NCBI GenBank assembly: GCA_964636705.1
Contig: CAZWUJ010000015.1
Location: 1-64,000 of the forward strand
DNA from: VXRJ01 sp964636705
GTDB taxonomy: Bacteria; Acidobacteriota; Vicinamibacteria; Vicinamibacterales; UBA8438
Reading direction: 5' to 3'
DNA length: 64,000 bases
The notes below the pieces were generated by a model. It saw only the letters and a program-made list of their open reading frames with translations, was not told the DNA's origin and made no database searches. Positions 16,222-24,288 of the stretch are shown here, piece by piece (position 1 is the first letter of the stretch; every line of letters starts with the position of its first letter). A program made the position numbers and the translations under genes.

Positions 16222-16366
16222 GCACGGCTTCCGGTCGTCGTTCCGGGACTGGGCGGCGGAGAAGACGGACCATCCGCGGGAGGTCATCGAGGCGGCGTTG
16301 GCGCACGTGGTGCCGAACAAGGTCGAGACGGCGTATGCGCGGTCTGACCTGTTCGAGCGGCGGCGG
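16222..16366 (+). pseudogene. Second integrase remnant, about 48 codons
   Basis: The segment encodes HGFRSSFRDWAAEKTDHPRE and then VIEAALAHVVPNKVETAYAR, ending SDLFERRR. It is nearly identical at the nucleotide level to 11974-12117 of the intact integrase and keeps the His-x-x-Arg, His and Tyr residues, but has no N-terminal part. Similarity begins abruptly at the codon for His and ends abruptly after the Arg run, so it is a copied or recombined block rather than a slowly decayed gene. Confidence 0.85.
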
Positions 16367-16429
16367 CGATACCGGGCCGGCCGGAGGACGGTGACGGGCT
16401 CGATTCCCCCTTCCCGGAGGGAACGATTT

Positions 16430-16515
16430 GCCGGGAGCGACCTCCCGCGATGGGTGTGATTCGGGAACACCCATTGCGCCGCAAAACCGCAGGTTTTCGG
16501 GAGGTCGCTCCCGGC
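16430..16515. repeat. Perfect 18-bp inverted repeat with nested hairpin
   Basis: GCCGGGAGCGACCTCCCG (16430-16447) is exactly complementary to CGGGAGGTCGCTCCCGGC (16498-16515). Between the arms lies a second inverted pair, ATGGGTGT and ACACCCAT, around GATTCGGGA, and a short AAAACC/GGTTTT hairpin. As RNA or cruciform DNA this would fold into a branched structure. No gene lies inside. It could be a REP-like or miniature transposable element. Confidence 0.7.
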
Positions 16516-17085
16516 ATTACGGGCGGCGCAATAGGAACGGCGCAATTCTTGTCGAAGGCGCGATCCCGTCCAGCAAACACGGGCCGTTCCCGTGCGGCGA
16601 CCGGGCCGGCGCGGTGTGATTCGGGCTGTAACAGAGGGGCGCGGAACGAATCACGCGCTGGCGCGGCGAATTAAGGCTGTTTTCCTCGCTCACGGCTTCG
16701 GTGTCGTCCTCAGAATCGGCGTTGAGGACGGCTGGCGGCGACATGGCGCGCGTTCGGAGGGGCAGCCGGGTGTCCCTGGGGTGCGGCGGGCGCAAGGCTG
16801 CGCTCCGAGGCGGTTTCCCGGACGACGATGCCCTGCCGGCGGTACGGGTGTTCAGGAACGACGACGATGAGCCCGGTCCCATAACTGCCTGTCTTCCCAA
16901 CGCGGCGGAGCCGCGCTAGACTCCTCGGGTCCGGTTGATCGAGTTCGAGGACGATGAACCGTCGAGCAGGGGCGGGAGCCATCCGGCGTCGGTGCCGGAT
17001 TCGTCCTCGACAGACTTTCGGAGGCCCGTTTATTCCAGCTGTAAATGGGGGAACGACAGCGGGAACCGTAGCTGGCATACCTGAA

Positions 17086-17112
17086 GTAAGTCATTTTATA
17101 TGAATGACTTAC
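17086..17112. promoter_or_regulatory. AT-rich palindrome upstream of the AbiE-like remnant
   Basis: GTAAGTCAT (17086-17094) and ATGACTTAC (17104-17112) form a perfect 9-bp inverted repeat with a nine-base AT-rich spacer. AbiEi antitoxins are known to repress their operons through inverted repeats in the promoter, so this could be the old operator of the pair at 17249. It lies about 140 bases upstream of that start. The half-site TGACTTA also occurs next to the integrase at 10851-10867. Confidence 0.45.
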
Positions 17113-17248
17113 AGAAATCATGCGGTTCACGCTGCCTTAAGACCACTACGACACTCGAGGGCGTCTGATGACGAGACAGGGACGGGCAACGACCGTTCCG
17201 CTAGTCTTGCAGTTAAATTTCTGACATGCTCAGCCGGGGATATGAATC

Positions 17249-17682
17249 ATGAGAGGCCTTCCCAAGCGCATCATGGAGTATGCCGAGGCCCTTCCGGAGG
17301 CCACACCGCTGTGTCCTGCCGCCTTGCTTCACCTCGGCAACCGGCCAACCGCCTTGGTCTGACCGCGCAGAATCCCGTGCGTGCGGTCTATCTCACCTCT
17401 GGCCCTAACCGGCGGCTGCGCTTCGGCTCGTCCGTCGAGCTGCGTCATGCGCCACGCTGGCAACTGGCGGCCCCGCATTGCAAGGCGGGAGACGTCATTC
17501 GCGCCTTGGCATGGCTCGGCCCCGAAGAGGTAGAGGACAGCCTCGACACGGTTCTGCCGACCCTCTCCGCAGCGGACCGGGACGAGCTTGCGGCCGCGCG
17601 GGCCGTCATGCCGATCTGGATGGCGGAGCCGGTGAGCGCACGCGTTTCGCATGGTCAAGGCGCGATTCCAGGACCTCTCTGA
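17249..17682 (+). pseudogene. Broken AbiEi-like (DUF6088) type IV antitoxin gene
   Basis: The ATG at 17249 opens MRGLPKRIMEYAEALPEAT and then PLCPAALLHLGNR, the normal N-terminus of this family, but the frame stops a few codons later. The rest is intact in another frame: NRLGLTAQNPVRAVYLTSG, then VELRHAPRWQLAAPHCKAGD, then VIRALAWLGPEEVEDSL and ELAAARAVMPIWMAEPVSAR. About 50-60 codons between the winged-helix N-terminus and the GLTAQN motif, where the first half of the C-terminal domain belongs, are missing, and the junction is out of frame. The pair would not be functional. Family assignment rests on motif memory and could be tested by alignment. Confidence 0.7.
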
Positions 17683-17710
17683 AGACGACAGGCGCGACGC
17701 ACTTCCGCCC
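17651..17710 (+). pseudogene. N-terminal stub of an AbiEii-like nucleotidyltransferase toxin
   Basis: An ATG at 17651, overlapping the antitoxin remnant, opens MVKARFQDLSEDDRRDAL, which matches the first residues of AbiEii/DUF1814-type toxins. The sequence then departs from the family, and the nucleotidyltransferase motif (GGTSLSK-like) never appears. The overlap and order (antitoxin, then toxin) fit a former AbiE operon. The end coordinate marks where similarity stops. Confidence 0.55.
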
Positions 17711-17861
17711 ACGCGCAGTCAGGAGAAGCGCTGGATGCGGGCGATTCGTGCTCGTCTCGCCGAATGGGTCCGCGACCAGGCCTGCACGATTGTTGGCCGT
17801 ACGGTAGGCCGGGACGTTGGCGCGGGGCCGCACGTACTATTGTGCGTTGGAGTGCGTACCG

Positions 17862-18995
17862 ATGGACCCTGTTGTTCACCTGCTGCGCGACCTGGTCGCC
17901 ATCGATTCGGTGAACCCGGCCCTGGTTCCCGGCGGCGCCGGCGAGGCCGCAGTCGCCGAGCGCATTGCGGATGCGCTGCGGAAGGGCGGCATCGACGTCG
18001 AGCTGACGGAGGTCGCCCCCGGCCGCCCGAACGTGGTCGGCATAGTCGAAGGAAGGGCGCCGGGACGCGCGCTGATGCTGTGCGGCCACACGGACACGGT
18101 GGGCGCCGAGGGGATGACCGCACCCTTCGATCCAGTGGTGCGCGACGGCCGCCTCTACGGCCGCGGCAGCCAGGACATGAAGAGCGGCGTGGCCGCGATG
18201 ATGGAAGCGGCGATCCAGGTGGCGTGCAACGGTGGGTTGGCGTGCGGGAGGCTGGTGGTGGCGGCGGTGGCCGACGAGGAGCACGCCAGCGCCGGCGCGG
18301 CGGCGCTGGCCAAGGCCCACACGGCCGACGGAGCGGTCGTGACCGAGCCGACGGATCTGCGAGTGGCCACCGCGCACAAGGGATTCGAGTGGGTGGAGAT
18401 CGAGACGCGCGGGCGCGCCGCCCATGGGAGCCGTCCCGCCGACGGCCGCGATGCCATCCTCCACATGGGGCGCGTCCTCGGACGACTCGAAGCCCTGGAG
18501 GCGGCGCTCGGCGCCGGTGCGACCCATCCGCGGCTGGGCCGGGCGTCGCTGCACGCCTCGACGATTCATGGCGGCCAGGCCCTCAGCGTCTACCCCGATC
18601 GCTGTGTGCTCGCTGTCGAGCGCCGGACCCTGGTCGGCGAGCCGCCGGATGTGGGATTGACCGAGGTTCGAGCCGTGCTGGCGGAGCTGGCCCGCGAGGA
18701 CGGTGACTTCGATGCCTCCGCACGGCAACTGCTGACGCGTCAGCCCCACGAGATTGCCGACGATCATCCGCTTTGCGCGGAGCTGCGGCGAATTCTCCGC
18801 CGTCGCGGCCTCGACGACGCACCGGCCGGCATTTCCTTCTGGACGGATGCCGCGATTCTCGGGGGAGCGGGAACGCCGTCCGTTCTGTTCGGTCCGGCCG
18901 GGGCGGGCCTCCATGGTCCGGACGAATACGTCGAGATCGACTCGGTGTGCGTTTGCCGCGACGCTCTGGTCGAGTTGATCCGCGCATTCTGCTGA
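17862..18995 (+). CDS. M20 family metallopeptidase (ArgE/DapE/CPG2 type)
   Basis: A 377-residue cytoplasmic dinuclear zinc hydrolase. Motifs appear in order: ALMLCGHTDTVG (first metal His and Asp), RGSQDMKSGVAAM (bridging Asp), VADEEHASAG (catalytic Glu and metal Glu), TEPTDLRVATAHKG, the dimerisation domain starting RGRAAHGSRP, and the final SFWTDAAIL and LFGPAGAGLHGPDEYVE with the last metal His. It removes an acyl or amino-acid group from a small amide; the substrate is not evident. The ATG at 17862 is preferred over an upstream frame extension. The sugar kinase starts 20 bases downstream, so the two probably form an operon. It marks the right edge of the degraded island. Confidence 0.92.
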   Translation: MDPVVHLLRDLVAIDSVNPALVPGGAGEAAVAERIADALRKGGIDVELTEVAPGRPNVVGIVEGRAPGRALMLCGHTDTVGAEGMTAPFDPVVRDGRLYGRGSQDMKSGVAAMMEAAIQVACNGGLACGRLVVAAVADEEHASAGAAALAKAHTADGAVVTEPTDLRVATAHKGFEWVEIETRGRAAHGSRPADGRDAILHMGRVLGRLEALEAALGAGATHPRLGRASLHASTIHGGQALSVYPDRCVLAVERRTLVGEPPDVGLTEVRAVLAELAREDGDFDASARQLLTRQPHEIADDHPLCAELRRILRRRGLDDAPAGISFWTDAAILGGAGTPSVLFGPAGAGLHGPDEYVEIDSVCVCRDALVELIRAFC

Positions 18996-19015
18996 GGCGG
19001 ATCTACGATTCCGGC

Positions 19016-19969
19016 ATGCGGATGCCGATCGGTCTCCCGCCGCGGGACGGCCATCCCTTCGACGCGGTCGGATTCGGCCTCAACATGACCGACCTGCTGG
19101 TCGTGGTCGAGCGTTTTCCGGCGCCCGATTCCAAGCAGCCGGTGCGGCGGCAGGCGTACTCGCCGGGCGGCCAGGCGGCAAGCGCGATGGTGGCGTGCGC
19201 GCGGCTCGGCTGGCGCGCCCGCTACGTCGGGTGCTTCGGTGACGACGAGAACGGCCGGCGGGGACGGTCCAGCCTCACCGCCGAAGGGGTCGACATCAGC
19301 GCCTGCCGGGTCGCGCCCGACACACGCAACGGGATGTCGGTGATTCTCGTCGAGGAACGGACCGGCGCGCGTACGGTGCTCTGGTCGCGCGATCCGGGGC
19401 TCGAGCTGCGGCCCGAGGACCTCGACGCGGCGGCGGTCGGCGCCGGCCGCGTGCTGCTGGTCGACTGCCACGACACTGCCGCGTCGACGGCCGCCGCCCG
19501 CTACGCCCGGCGGACCGGAGTCCGAACCGTCATCGACGTGGAGTACGTCCGCGACGGCATCGACGCACTGCTGGCGGAGATCGACATGATCGTGACGGCG
19601 CAGGACTTCCCGGCCGCCCTGACGGGCAGGGACACCCCCGGCGCGGCGTTGCGGGCGATCCGCGACGCCTATCACCCGGCCCTCGCCTGCATGACCCTCG
19701 GCGCCGAAGGAAGCCTGGCCCTGGTCGGCGACGTCGAGATCCGAACCCCGGCCTTCCGCGTCCCGGTCGTCGATTCCACCGGCGCCGGCGACGTCTTCCG
19801 CGGGGGGTTCATCGCCGGTTGGCTGCGAGGCGGAGACGACGCGGAAGTCGAGGACGTCTTGCGCTACGCGAACGCGGTGGCGGCGCTCAAGTGCCGCGGC
19901 CTGGGCGCCCGCGAGGCGAGCCCGACTCCGGGGGAAGTCGACGCCCTGATCCGTGATGGGCGGATCTGA
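19016..19969 (+). CDS. PfkB family sugar kinase
   Basis: A 317-residue ribokinase-fold enzyme. GGQAASAMVACARLGWRARY and VGCFGDDENG form the N-terminal PfkB region. DSTGAGDVFRGGFIAGWL near the C-terminus is PfkB signature 2, with GAGD as the anion hole and its Asp as the catalytic base. It phosphorylates a sugar or nucleoside; the substrate is not clear. The ATG at 19016 is preferred because the upstream part of the frame overlaps the peptidase gene. The 20-base spacing implies co-transcription with the M20 peptidase. Confidence 0.92.
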   Translation: MRMPIGLPPRDGHPFDAVGFGLNMTDLLVVVERFPAPDSKQPVRRQAYSPGGQAASAMVACARLGWRARYVGCFGDDENGRRGRSSLTAEGVDISACRVAPDTRNGMSVILVEERTGARTVLWSRDPGLELRPEDLDAAAVGAGRVLLVDCHDTAASTAAARYARRTGVRTVIDVEYVRDGIDALLAEIDMIVTAQDFPAALTGRDTPGAALRAIRDAYHPALACMTLGAEGSLALVGDVEIRTPAFRVPVVDSTGAGDVFRGGFIAGWLRGGDDAEVEDVLRYANAVAALKCRGLGAREASPTPGEVDALIRDGRI

Positions 19970-20013
19970 TCAGCGAAGTGTCGTCGACCCGGATGCGCCG
20001 GTGACGTTGCGGA

Positions 20014-21057
20014 TCAGGGCTCCGTGGGAACCAGATCGAACGGCACCGTCGCATGCCGGATGCGGCGCCGGTTCCAGGTATAGGTGATCTGCAGATCCCC
20101 GTTCGAGTCCTGGATCATCGCCGGATAGGAAAGCTCGCCCCGTTCGCCTTCGGCGAGTTCCTCGACCACGAGGAAGTCACGCCACGTCTCGCCGTCGTCG
20201 AACGACACGGCGAGCGAGAGCGGCGACCGCCGCGTCGTCGACGGGTTGTAGAGCAGCAGGCAGCGCCCGTCGTCGAGCCGGAGCGCGTCGATGCCGGCAC
20301 TGGGATGGTCAAGACGCGTGAGGCGAATCCGTTCCCACGTCCGGCCGCCGTCGCGCGACAGGGAAGTCGCGATCTTTCCGAGGCGGCGCGGGGTCCGGAA
20401 GAACGCGCGGATCACGCCCGGCTCTATCTCCAGCAGGGTCGGCTGGATGGTCCCGATCCGATCCCGCTCCGGATCGCCGAAAAGGAGCGGACCATACTTG
20501 CTCCACGTGGCGCCGCCGTCGCTACTGATCTCCATCCAGGACGACCACGTCCGGTAGCTCTCGAGAGAGGTCCCGGCGAGAATCTCACCGTTGGCGAGCC
20601 GGATCGGCTTCGCCCGGACCGGTCCCATCATCCCTGACGGCAGCCAGCCCGGCTCGGACCATTCCTCCCCTGCCGTGGTCGTCTTCATGTAGGCGCCGCT
20701 CCACGCGCGGGGGCTCGGGCCGATCTTGAAGTAGAGCCAGATCGTCTCGCCGTCGCCGCGGAAGAGCACCGGGTTCCAGGCCGGCTGATCGGGTTCCTTG
20801 TAGAGCTGGACGGGCGGCGACCATGCGCCTCCTGCCGCCCGGCGGGACGACCAGACCCCGACGTCCTCCTGCCCCTCTCCCGAGCCGCCGAACCAGGCGG
20901 CGATCAAGGTGCCGTCGACCGCCTCCACGATGGTCGACGCGTGAGCCCGCGGGAAGGGCGCTTCCTCCCAGATGAAGCCGAGCGTGTGCTCCTGCGCCGA
21001 GGCGCTGGTCGCCAGCGCGACGAGGGTGAGCGTGAGAATCGCGCGCGTCGCCATCAT
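20014..21057 (-). CDS. Exported sialidase-like (BNR/Asp-box) protein
   Basis: A 347-residue protein from the ATG at 21057 (MMATRAILTLTLVALATSASAQ signal peptide). It has three Asp-boxes, SSDGGATWSK, SRDGGRTWER and SFDDGETWRD, and the early RAHASTIVEAVDGTLIAAWFGG segment found in sialidase-like propellers. MMGPVRAKPIRLANGEIL and GTIQPTLLEI are also typical. The family (exo-alpha-sialidase or related glycan hydrolase/sensor) acts outside the cytoplasm. The full set of catalytic Arg and Tyr residues was not verified, so activity is uncertain. It is divergent from the next gene at 21227. Confidence 0.88.
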   Translation of the reverse strand: MMATRAILTLTLVALATSASAQEHTLGFIWEEAPFPRAHASTIVEAVDGTLIAAWFGGSGEGQEDVGVWSSRRAAGGAWSPPVQLYKEPDQPAWNPVLFRGDGETIWLYFKIGPSPRAWSGAYMKTTTAGEEWSEPGWLPSGMMGPVRAKPIRLANGEILAGTSLESYRTWSSWMEISSDGGATWSKYGPLLFGDPERDRIGTIQPTLLEIEPGVIRAFFRTPRRLGKIATSLSRDGGRTWERIRLTRLDHPSAGIDALRLDDGRCLLLYNPSTTRRSPLSLAVSFDDGETWRDFLVVEELAEGERGELSYPAMIQDSNGDLQITYTWNRRRIRHATVPFDLVPTEP

Positions 21058-21226
21058 CCTGACCGTCCTTCCCGTTGTGCCGATCCAGCGGCGTGGGCCT
21101 GGCGATCTTCCCGCGAGGCCGCGCCTCCCGGCGCCGGACCCTGAGGATACCGTCAACTCGGAACCGGGACGGATATGATCGGCAGACCGTCGTTGGTCGC
21201 TCCGACGAAGGAGCCAGCGATCACTC

Positions 21227-21643
21227 GTGTCTTCCACGTTACGCCGCTCCAGCGCCGTCCTCCTCGTGGCGGCGGTCGCGGCCGGGTCCGTCGGCGTGAA
21301 CGCGCAGGCGCCGGAACTGGTCACCGATATGCCCAGGCTCTCGCTCGGCTACAACGGCGGGGCGGCGTGGGAATCGCTGGCGGGCCGGCCGGCTCGGGAC
21401 GCGTCAATCGTGTACTCGCTGGCCCTCGGCCTCAGCCTGACGGACCGTGTGGGTACGTTTCTCGAGATCTTCGGCGACCGCCAGGTCACCGGCGCGACCG
21501 CGACCAGCGCGTCCGTCGACGGCGGCCTCACGCTACTGCTGGACGATCTGGTACAACTGGACGTGGCCGTTGGCCGCGGGCTGCGCGGTCCGGCGGATGA
21601 TCTCTTCATCGGTATGGGGCTAAGCTTCCGCGTGCCGCGATGA
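21227..21643 (+). CDS. Short outer-membrane transporter-like (Phenol_MetA_deg-like) protein
   Basis: A 138-residue protein from a GTG at 21227, with a GAAGGAG ribosome-binding site upstream. A signal peptide (LRRSSAVLLVAAVAAGSVGVNAQ) precedes alternating strands ending in FIGMGLSFRVPR, a beta-barrel C-terminus with terminal aromatic residues. SLALGLSLTDRVGTFLEIF resembles the last strands of the MetA-pathway barrel family. The family is usually about twice as long, so this may be an internally deleted or minimal version. The role is unknown. Confidence 0.65.
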   Translation: MSSTLRRSSAVLLVAAVAAGSVGVNAQAPELVTDMPRLSLGYNGGAAWESLAGRPARDASIVYSLALGLSLTDRVGTFLEIFGDRQVTGATATSASVDGGLTLLLDDLVQLDVAVGRGLRGPADDLFIGMGLSFRVPR

Positions 21644-21796
21644 CCTCCGCATCCGCGACCCATCGCTCTGAACGACCGTCGCGTGGTCCAGGTAAGCGCC
21701 AGGCCACGCGCGTCTGTCTGGATCCGTACAACGAGTCTTCGCGAACCGGGCCTTGTTTTCGCCGCGTGCCGTGACGCGCGCGTTCCTGGGAGCTTG

Positions 21797-22957
21797 ATGA
21801 TGATCCGCACTACCGTCGCCTGCGCCACCTTGGGATTGATGCTTGCCGGAAGCCAGACTGCCGCCCAGGAGGCGTACCAGTCCGCTTATCACGACTACCG
21901 CGCGATAACGGTGGTGGACGGCCTCGAGATTCCGTGGTCGATCGCGTGGCTGCCGAACGGGGACATGCTGGTAACCGAACGCCCGGGACGACTTCGCATC
22001 GTCCGTGACGGGGCTCTGCTGCCCGACCCGGTTCCCGGCGTCCCGGAGGTGTTCGCGGAGGGGCAGGGCGGACTGTTCGACGTCCTTCCGCACCCTGACT
22101 TCGAGACGAACCGTCTGCTGTACGTGAGCTATGCGCGGCCGAAGGGAGAAGGCTCGACGACGGCCGTTATCAGAGGCCGGTTCGAGGACGATCGGCTAAC
22201 CGACATCGAAGACGTCTTCGAGGCCCGGTCGGAAGGCCGCGGGCACTACGGGGGCCGGCTCTCCTGGAACTCCGATGGCTACCTCTTCGTCTCGGTGGGC
22301 GACCGGATGGCGCGTCCCGCCGGCGATCTGAGCGCGCACCCGGCACAGGACCTGTCGAATCATCACGGCGTTACGGTCCGCCTCCATGAAGACGGCCGCG
22401 TGCCGGACGACAATCCGTTCGCCGGACAGCCCGGCACGTCGCCCGAGATCTGGAGCTACGGGCACCGGAACGCGCAGGGTCTGCTCGTGCACCCGGAGAC
22501 CGGCGATCTGTGGGTGAACGAGCACGGTCCGCAGGGTGGCGACGAGCTCAATCTGATCGAGCCGGGCCAGAACTACGGCTGGCCGGTAATCGGCTACGGC
22601 GTCAACTACCGGAGCGGGTCGGCGATCCACGGCGGGACGCACGGAGAGGGCATGGAATCGCCAGCGCACTTCTGGGTCCCCTCGATCGGCGTGTCCGGCC
22701 TGATGGTCTACACGGGCGACCGGTTCCCGGAATGGAAGGGCAGTTTCTTCAATGGCGGGCTGTCCGGGCAGCAACTCGCACGCCTCACGCCGAGCATCGA
22801 CCAGCCGGGACAGATCGAGCAGGAGGAAACCCTGACCTACGGCATCGGCAGGGTGCGGGACGTCCGGCAGGGGCCGGACGGCTACATCTACCTGGCGGTC
22901 GAGGAGCGCGAGGGGCCGGGTTGGATCGTGCGGCTTGAGCCAGTGGCGCGCCAGTAG
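21797..22957 (+). CDS. Soluble PQQ-dependent sugar (aldose) dehydrogenase
   Basis: A 386-residue protein from the ATG at 21797, with a signal peptide (MMIRTTVACATLGLMLAGSQ, cleaved near AAQEAY). It has the soluble glucose dehydrogenase pattern: IPWSIAWLPNGDMLVTERPGR, DVLPHPDF, HHGVTVRLHEDGRVPDDNPF, EIWSYGHRNAQGLLVHP, and LWVNEHGPQGGDELNLIEPG with YGWP. These carry the catalytic His and the PQQ and calcium ligands. It oxidises aldoses in the periplasm. A hairpin at 22962-22986 probably ends the transcript. Confidence 0.92.
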   Translation: MMIRTTVACATLGLMLAGSQTAAQEAYQSAYHDYRAITVVDGLEIPWSIAWLPNGDMLVTERPGRLRIVRDGALLPDPVPGVPEVFAEGQGGLFDVLPHPDFETNRLLYVSYARPKGEGSTTAVIRGRFEDDRLTDIEDVFEARSEGRGHYGGRLSWNSDGYLFVSVGDRMARPAGDLSAHPAQDLSNHHGVTVRLHEDGRVPDDNPFAGQPGTSPEIWSYGHRNAQGLLVHPETGDLWVNEHGPQGGDELNLIEPGQNYGWPVIGYGVNYRSGSAIHGGTHGEGMESPAHFWVPSIGVSGLMVYTGDRFPEWKGSFFNGGLSGQQLARLTPSIDQPGQIEQEETLTYGIGRVRDVRQGPDGYIYLAVEEREGPGWIVRLEPVARQ

Positions 22958-22961
22958 TCAT

Positions 22962-22986
22962 GCGGCTTGGCGAGTGGGTAAGCCGC
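22962..22986 (+). terminator. Hairpin after the sugar dehydrogenase gene
   Basis: GCGGCTT (22962-22968) pairs with AAGCCGC (22980-22986) around an 11-base loop, directly after the stop codon. TCCGTTTT follows, which is a modest T-run. It fits a factor-independent terminator. Confidence 0.6.
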
Positions 22987-23091
22987 TCCGTTTTCGGGCT
23001 ATGATCCGGCAATCTGCCAGGCGAGTGTGACGGCAGAGTTGTGGCCCGGGAGACCGGTTCACAACGTGCGGGAATCGATGGGAGGAAAGCC

Positions 23092-24261
23092 ATGTCATCG
23101 ACACGATCTTGGACGTTCACGGTGTTGACCTGCAGTGCGCTCGCATTGGGCGGGTGCGCAACCGAGTCCGAAGCGCCGGCCGCATCAGTCGCGGCTCCGG
23201 CCCCGGTGTTCGGCAACACGATTACGGGTGAGGGTCTGCCGAATCCGACCTCAACGGTGATGGCGAACTGGGGCGATCTGCCCGAGGGCCGGGAATGGGG
23301 ATCGACCGCCGGTGTCGATATCGACCCGATCGACGGTCACGTCTGGGCGTACGAACGCTGCGGCGCCGGCTCGTTCGGGAGCGGCGTGCCCGTCAACTGC
23401 GATTCGAACCCCGTCGATCCGATCTTCAAGTTCGACCGCCACACCGGGGAGGTGCTGGCGAACTTCGGGGGCGGCATCATGGTCACGCCGCACGGCATCC
23501 ACGTGGACGCCGACGGCAACGTCTGGGTGACCGACTTCGCCGGCAACCAGGAAGGGACCAAGGGTCACCAGGTCCACAAGTTCAGTCCCGACGGCGAGCT
23601 CCTCATGAGCCTCGGCACGCCGGGCCAGCCCGGGACCGGCCCGAATCAGTTCAATCAGCCGAACGATGTCGTGACCGCACCCGACGGCAGCATCTTTGTC
23701 GCGGACGGCCACGGCGGCCAGGGCATGACGAGCAACCGGGCGATAGAGGAAGGGCGCGAGGCGGGCGCCACCGGCCGCATTCTGAAGTTCGCCGCCGACG
23801 GCACGTTCATCACGGAGTGGGGTCGGATCGGCACGCTGCACGGCGAGTTCCGCACACCCCACGCACTGGAGTTCGATTCGCAGGGGCGCCTCTTCGTCGC
23901 GGACCGCGGCAACCACCGGATCGAGATCTTCGACCAGGACGGCAACTACCTCGACTCTCTCTATTCCTACGGACGCATCAGCGGCATCTTCATAACCGAG
24001 GATGACATGCTTTACGCGATCGACTCGGAGTCGAGCCCGACCAGCCATCCGAACTGGGTGAACGGCGTGCGCATCGGTCATGTGGGCGAGGACCGCATCA
24101 CGGGCTACATCCCGCCGTTCGAGGCGGAGACGCGACCGTACCAGGGCGCGGCCGGCGAAGGCGTAGCGGTCGACGCGGACGGCAACGTCTTCGCCGCCGA
24201 AGGGCCGAACTCGCTCCGCTTCGCGGGTGGGGCGTTCACGAAGTACGCGGTCGCCCAATAG
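23092..24261 (+). CDS. NHL-repeat lipoprotein (six-bladed propeller)
   Basis: A 389-residue protein; the ATG at 23092 has a strong GGAGGAAA ribosome-binding site, and the in-frame GTG upstream does not. A lipoprotein signal ends in ALGGC. Repeats of NHL type follow: IHVDADGNVWVTDFAGNQEG, PNDVVTAPDGSIFVADGHGG, ALEFDSQGRLFVADRGNHRI and AVDADGNVFAAEG. The fold resembles peptidylamidoglycolate lyase and related sensors, but the catalytic residues were not confirmed. It is probably anchored facing the periplasm. Confidence 0.87.
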   Translation: MSSTRSWTFTVLTCSALALGGCATESEAPAASVAAPAPVFGNTITGEGLPNPTSTVMANWGDLPEGREWGSTAGVDIDPIDGHVWAYERCGAGSFGSGVPVNCDSNPVDPIFKFDRHTGEVLANFGGGIMVTPHGIHVDADGNVWVTDFAGNQEGTKGHQVHKFSPDGELLMSLGTPGQPGTGPNQFNQPNDVVTAPDGSIFVADGHGGQGMTSNRAIEEGREAGATGRILKFAADGTFITEWGRIGTLHGEFRTPHALEFDSQGRLFVADRGNHRIEIFDQDGNYLDSLYSYGRISGIFITEDDMLYAIDSESSPTSHPNWVNGVRIGHVGEDRITGYIPPFEAETRPYQGAAGEGVAVDADGNVFAAEGPNSLRFAGGAFTKYAVAQ

Positions 24262-24288
24262 CCGGGACGGCGTCCCGGCAGCGCGCGG

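Larger units (their letters stand above)
16367..17248. other. Non-coding, repeat-rich stretch of the island
   Basis: About 880 bases without an acceptable gene. It holds the large inverted repeat at 16430-16515, a direct repeat GGTGTGATTCGGG (16453-16465 and 16613-16625), a GTCCTC/GAGGAC inverted repeat near 16707-16730, and the AT-rich palindrome at 17086-17112. A minus-strand frame across 16710-17078 has a Pro/Arg-rich composition and no recognisable motif, so I leave it out. The composition suggests a dispersed non-coding repeat element. Confidence 0.5.

Noticed and set aside
16710..17078. A 122-codon minus-strand frame in the repeat-rich stretch
   Set aside because: The composition is Pro/Arg-rich, there is no motif or ribosome-binding site, and inverted repeats cross it.
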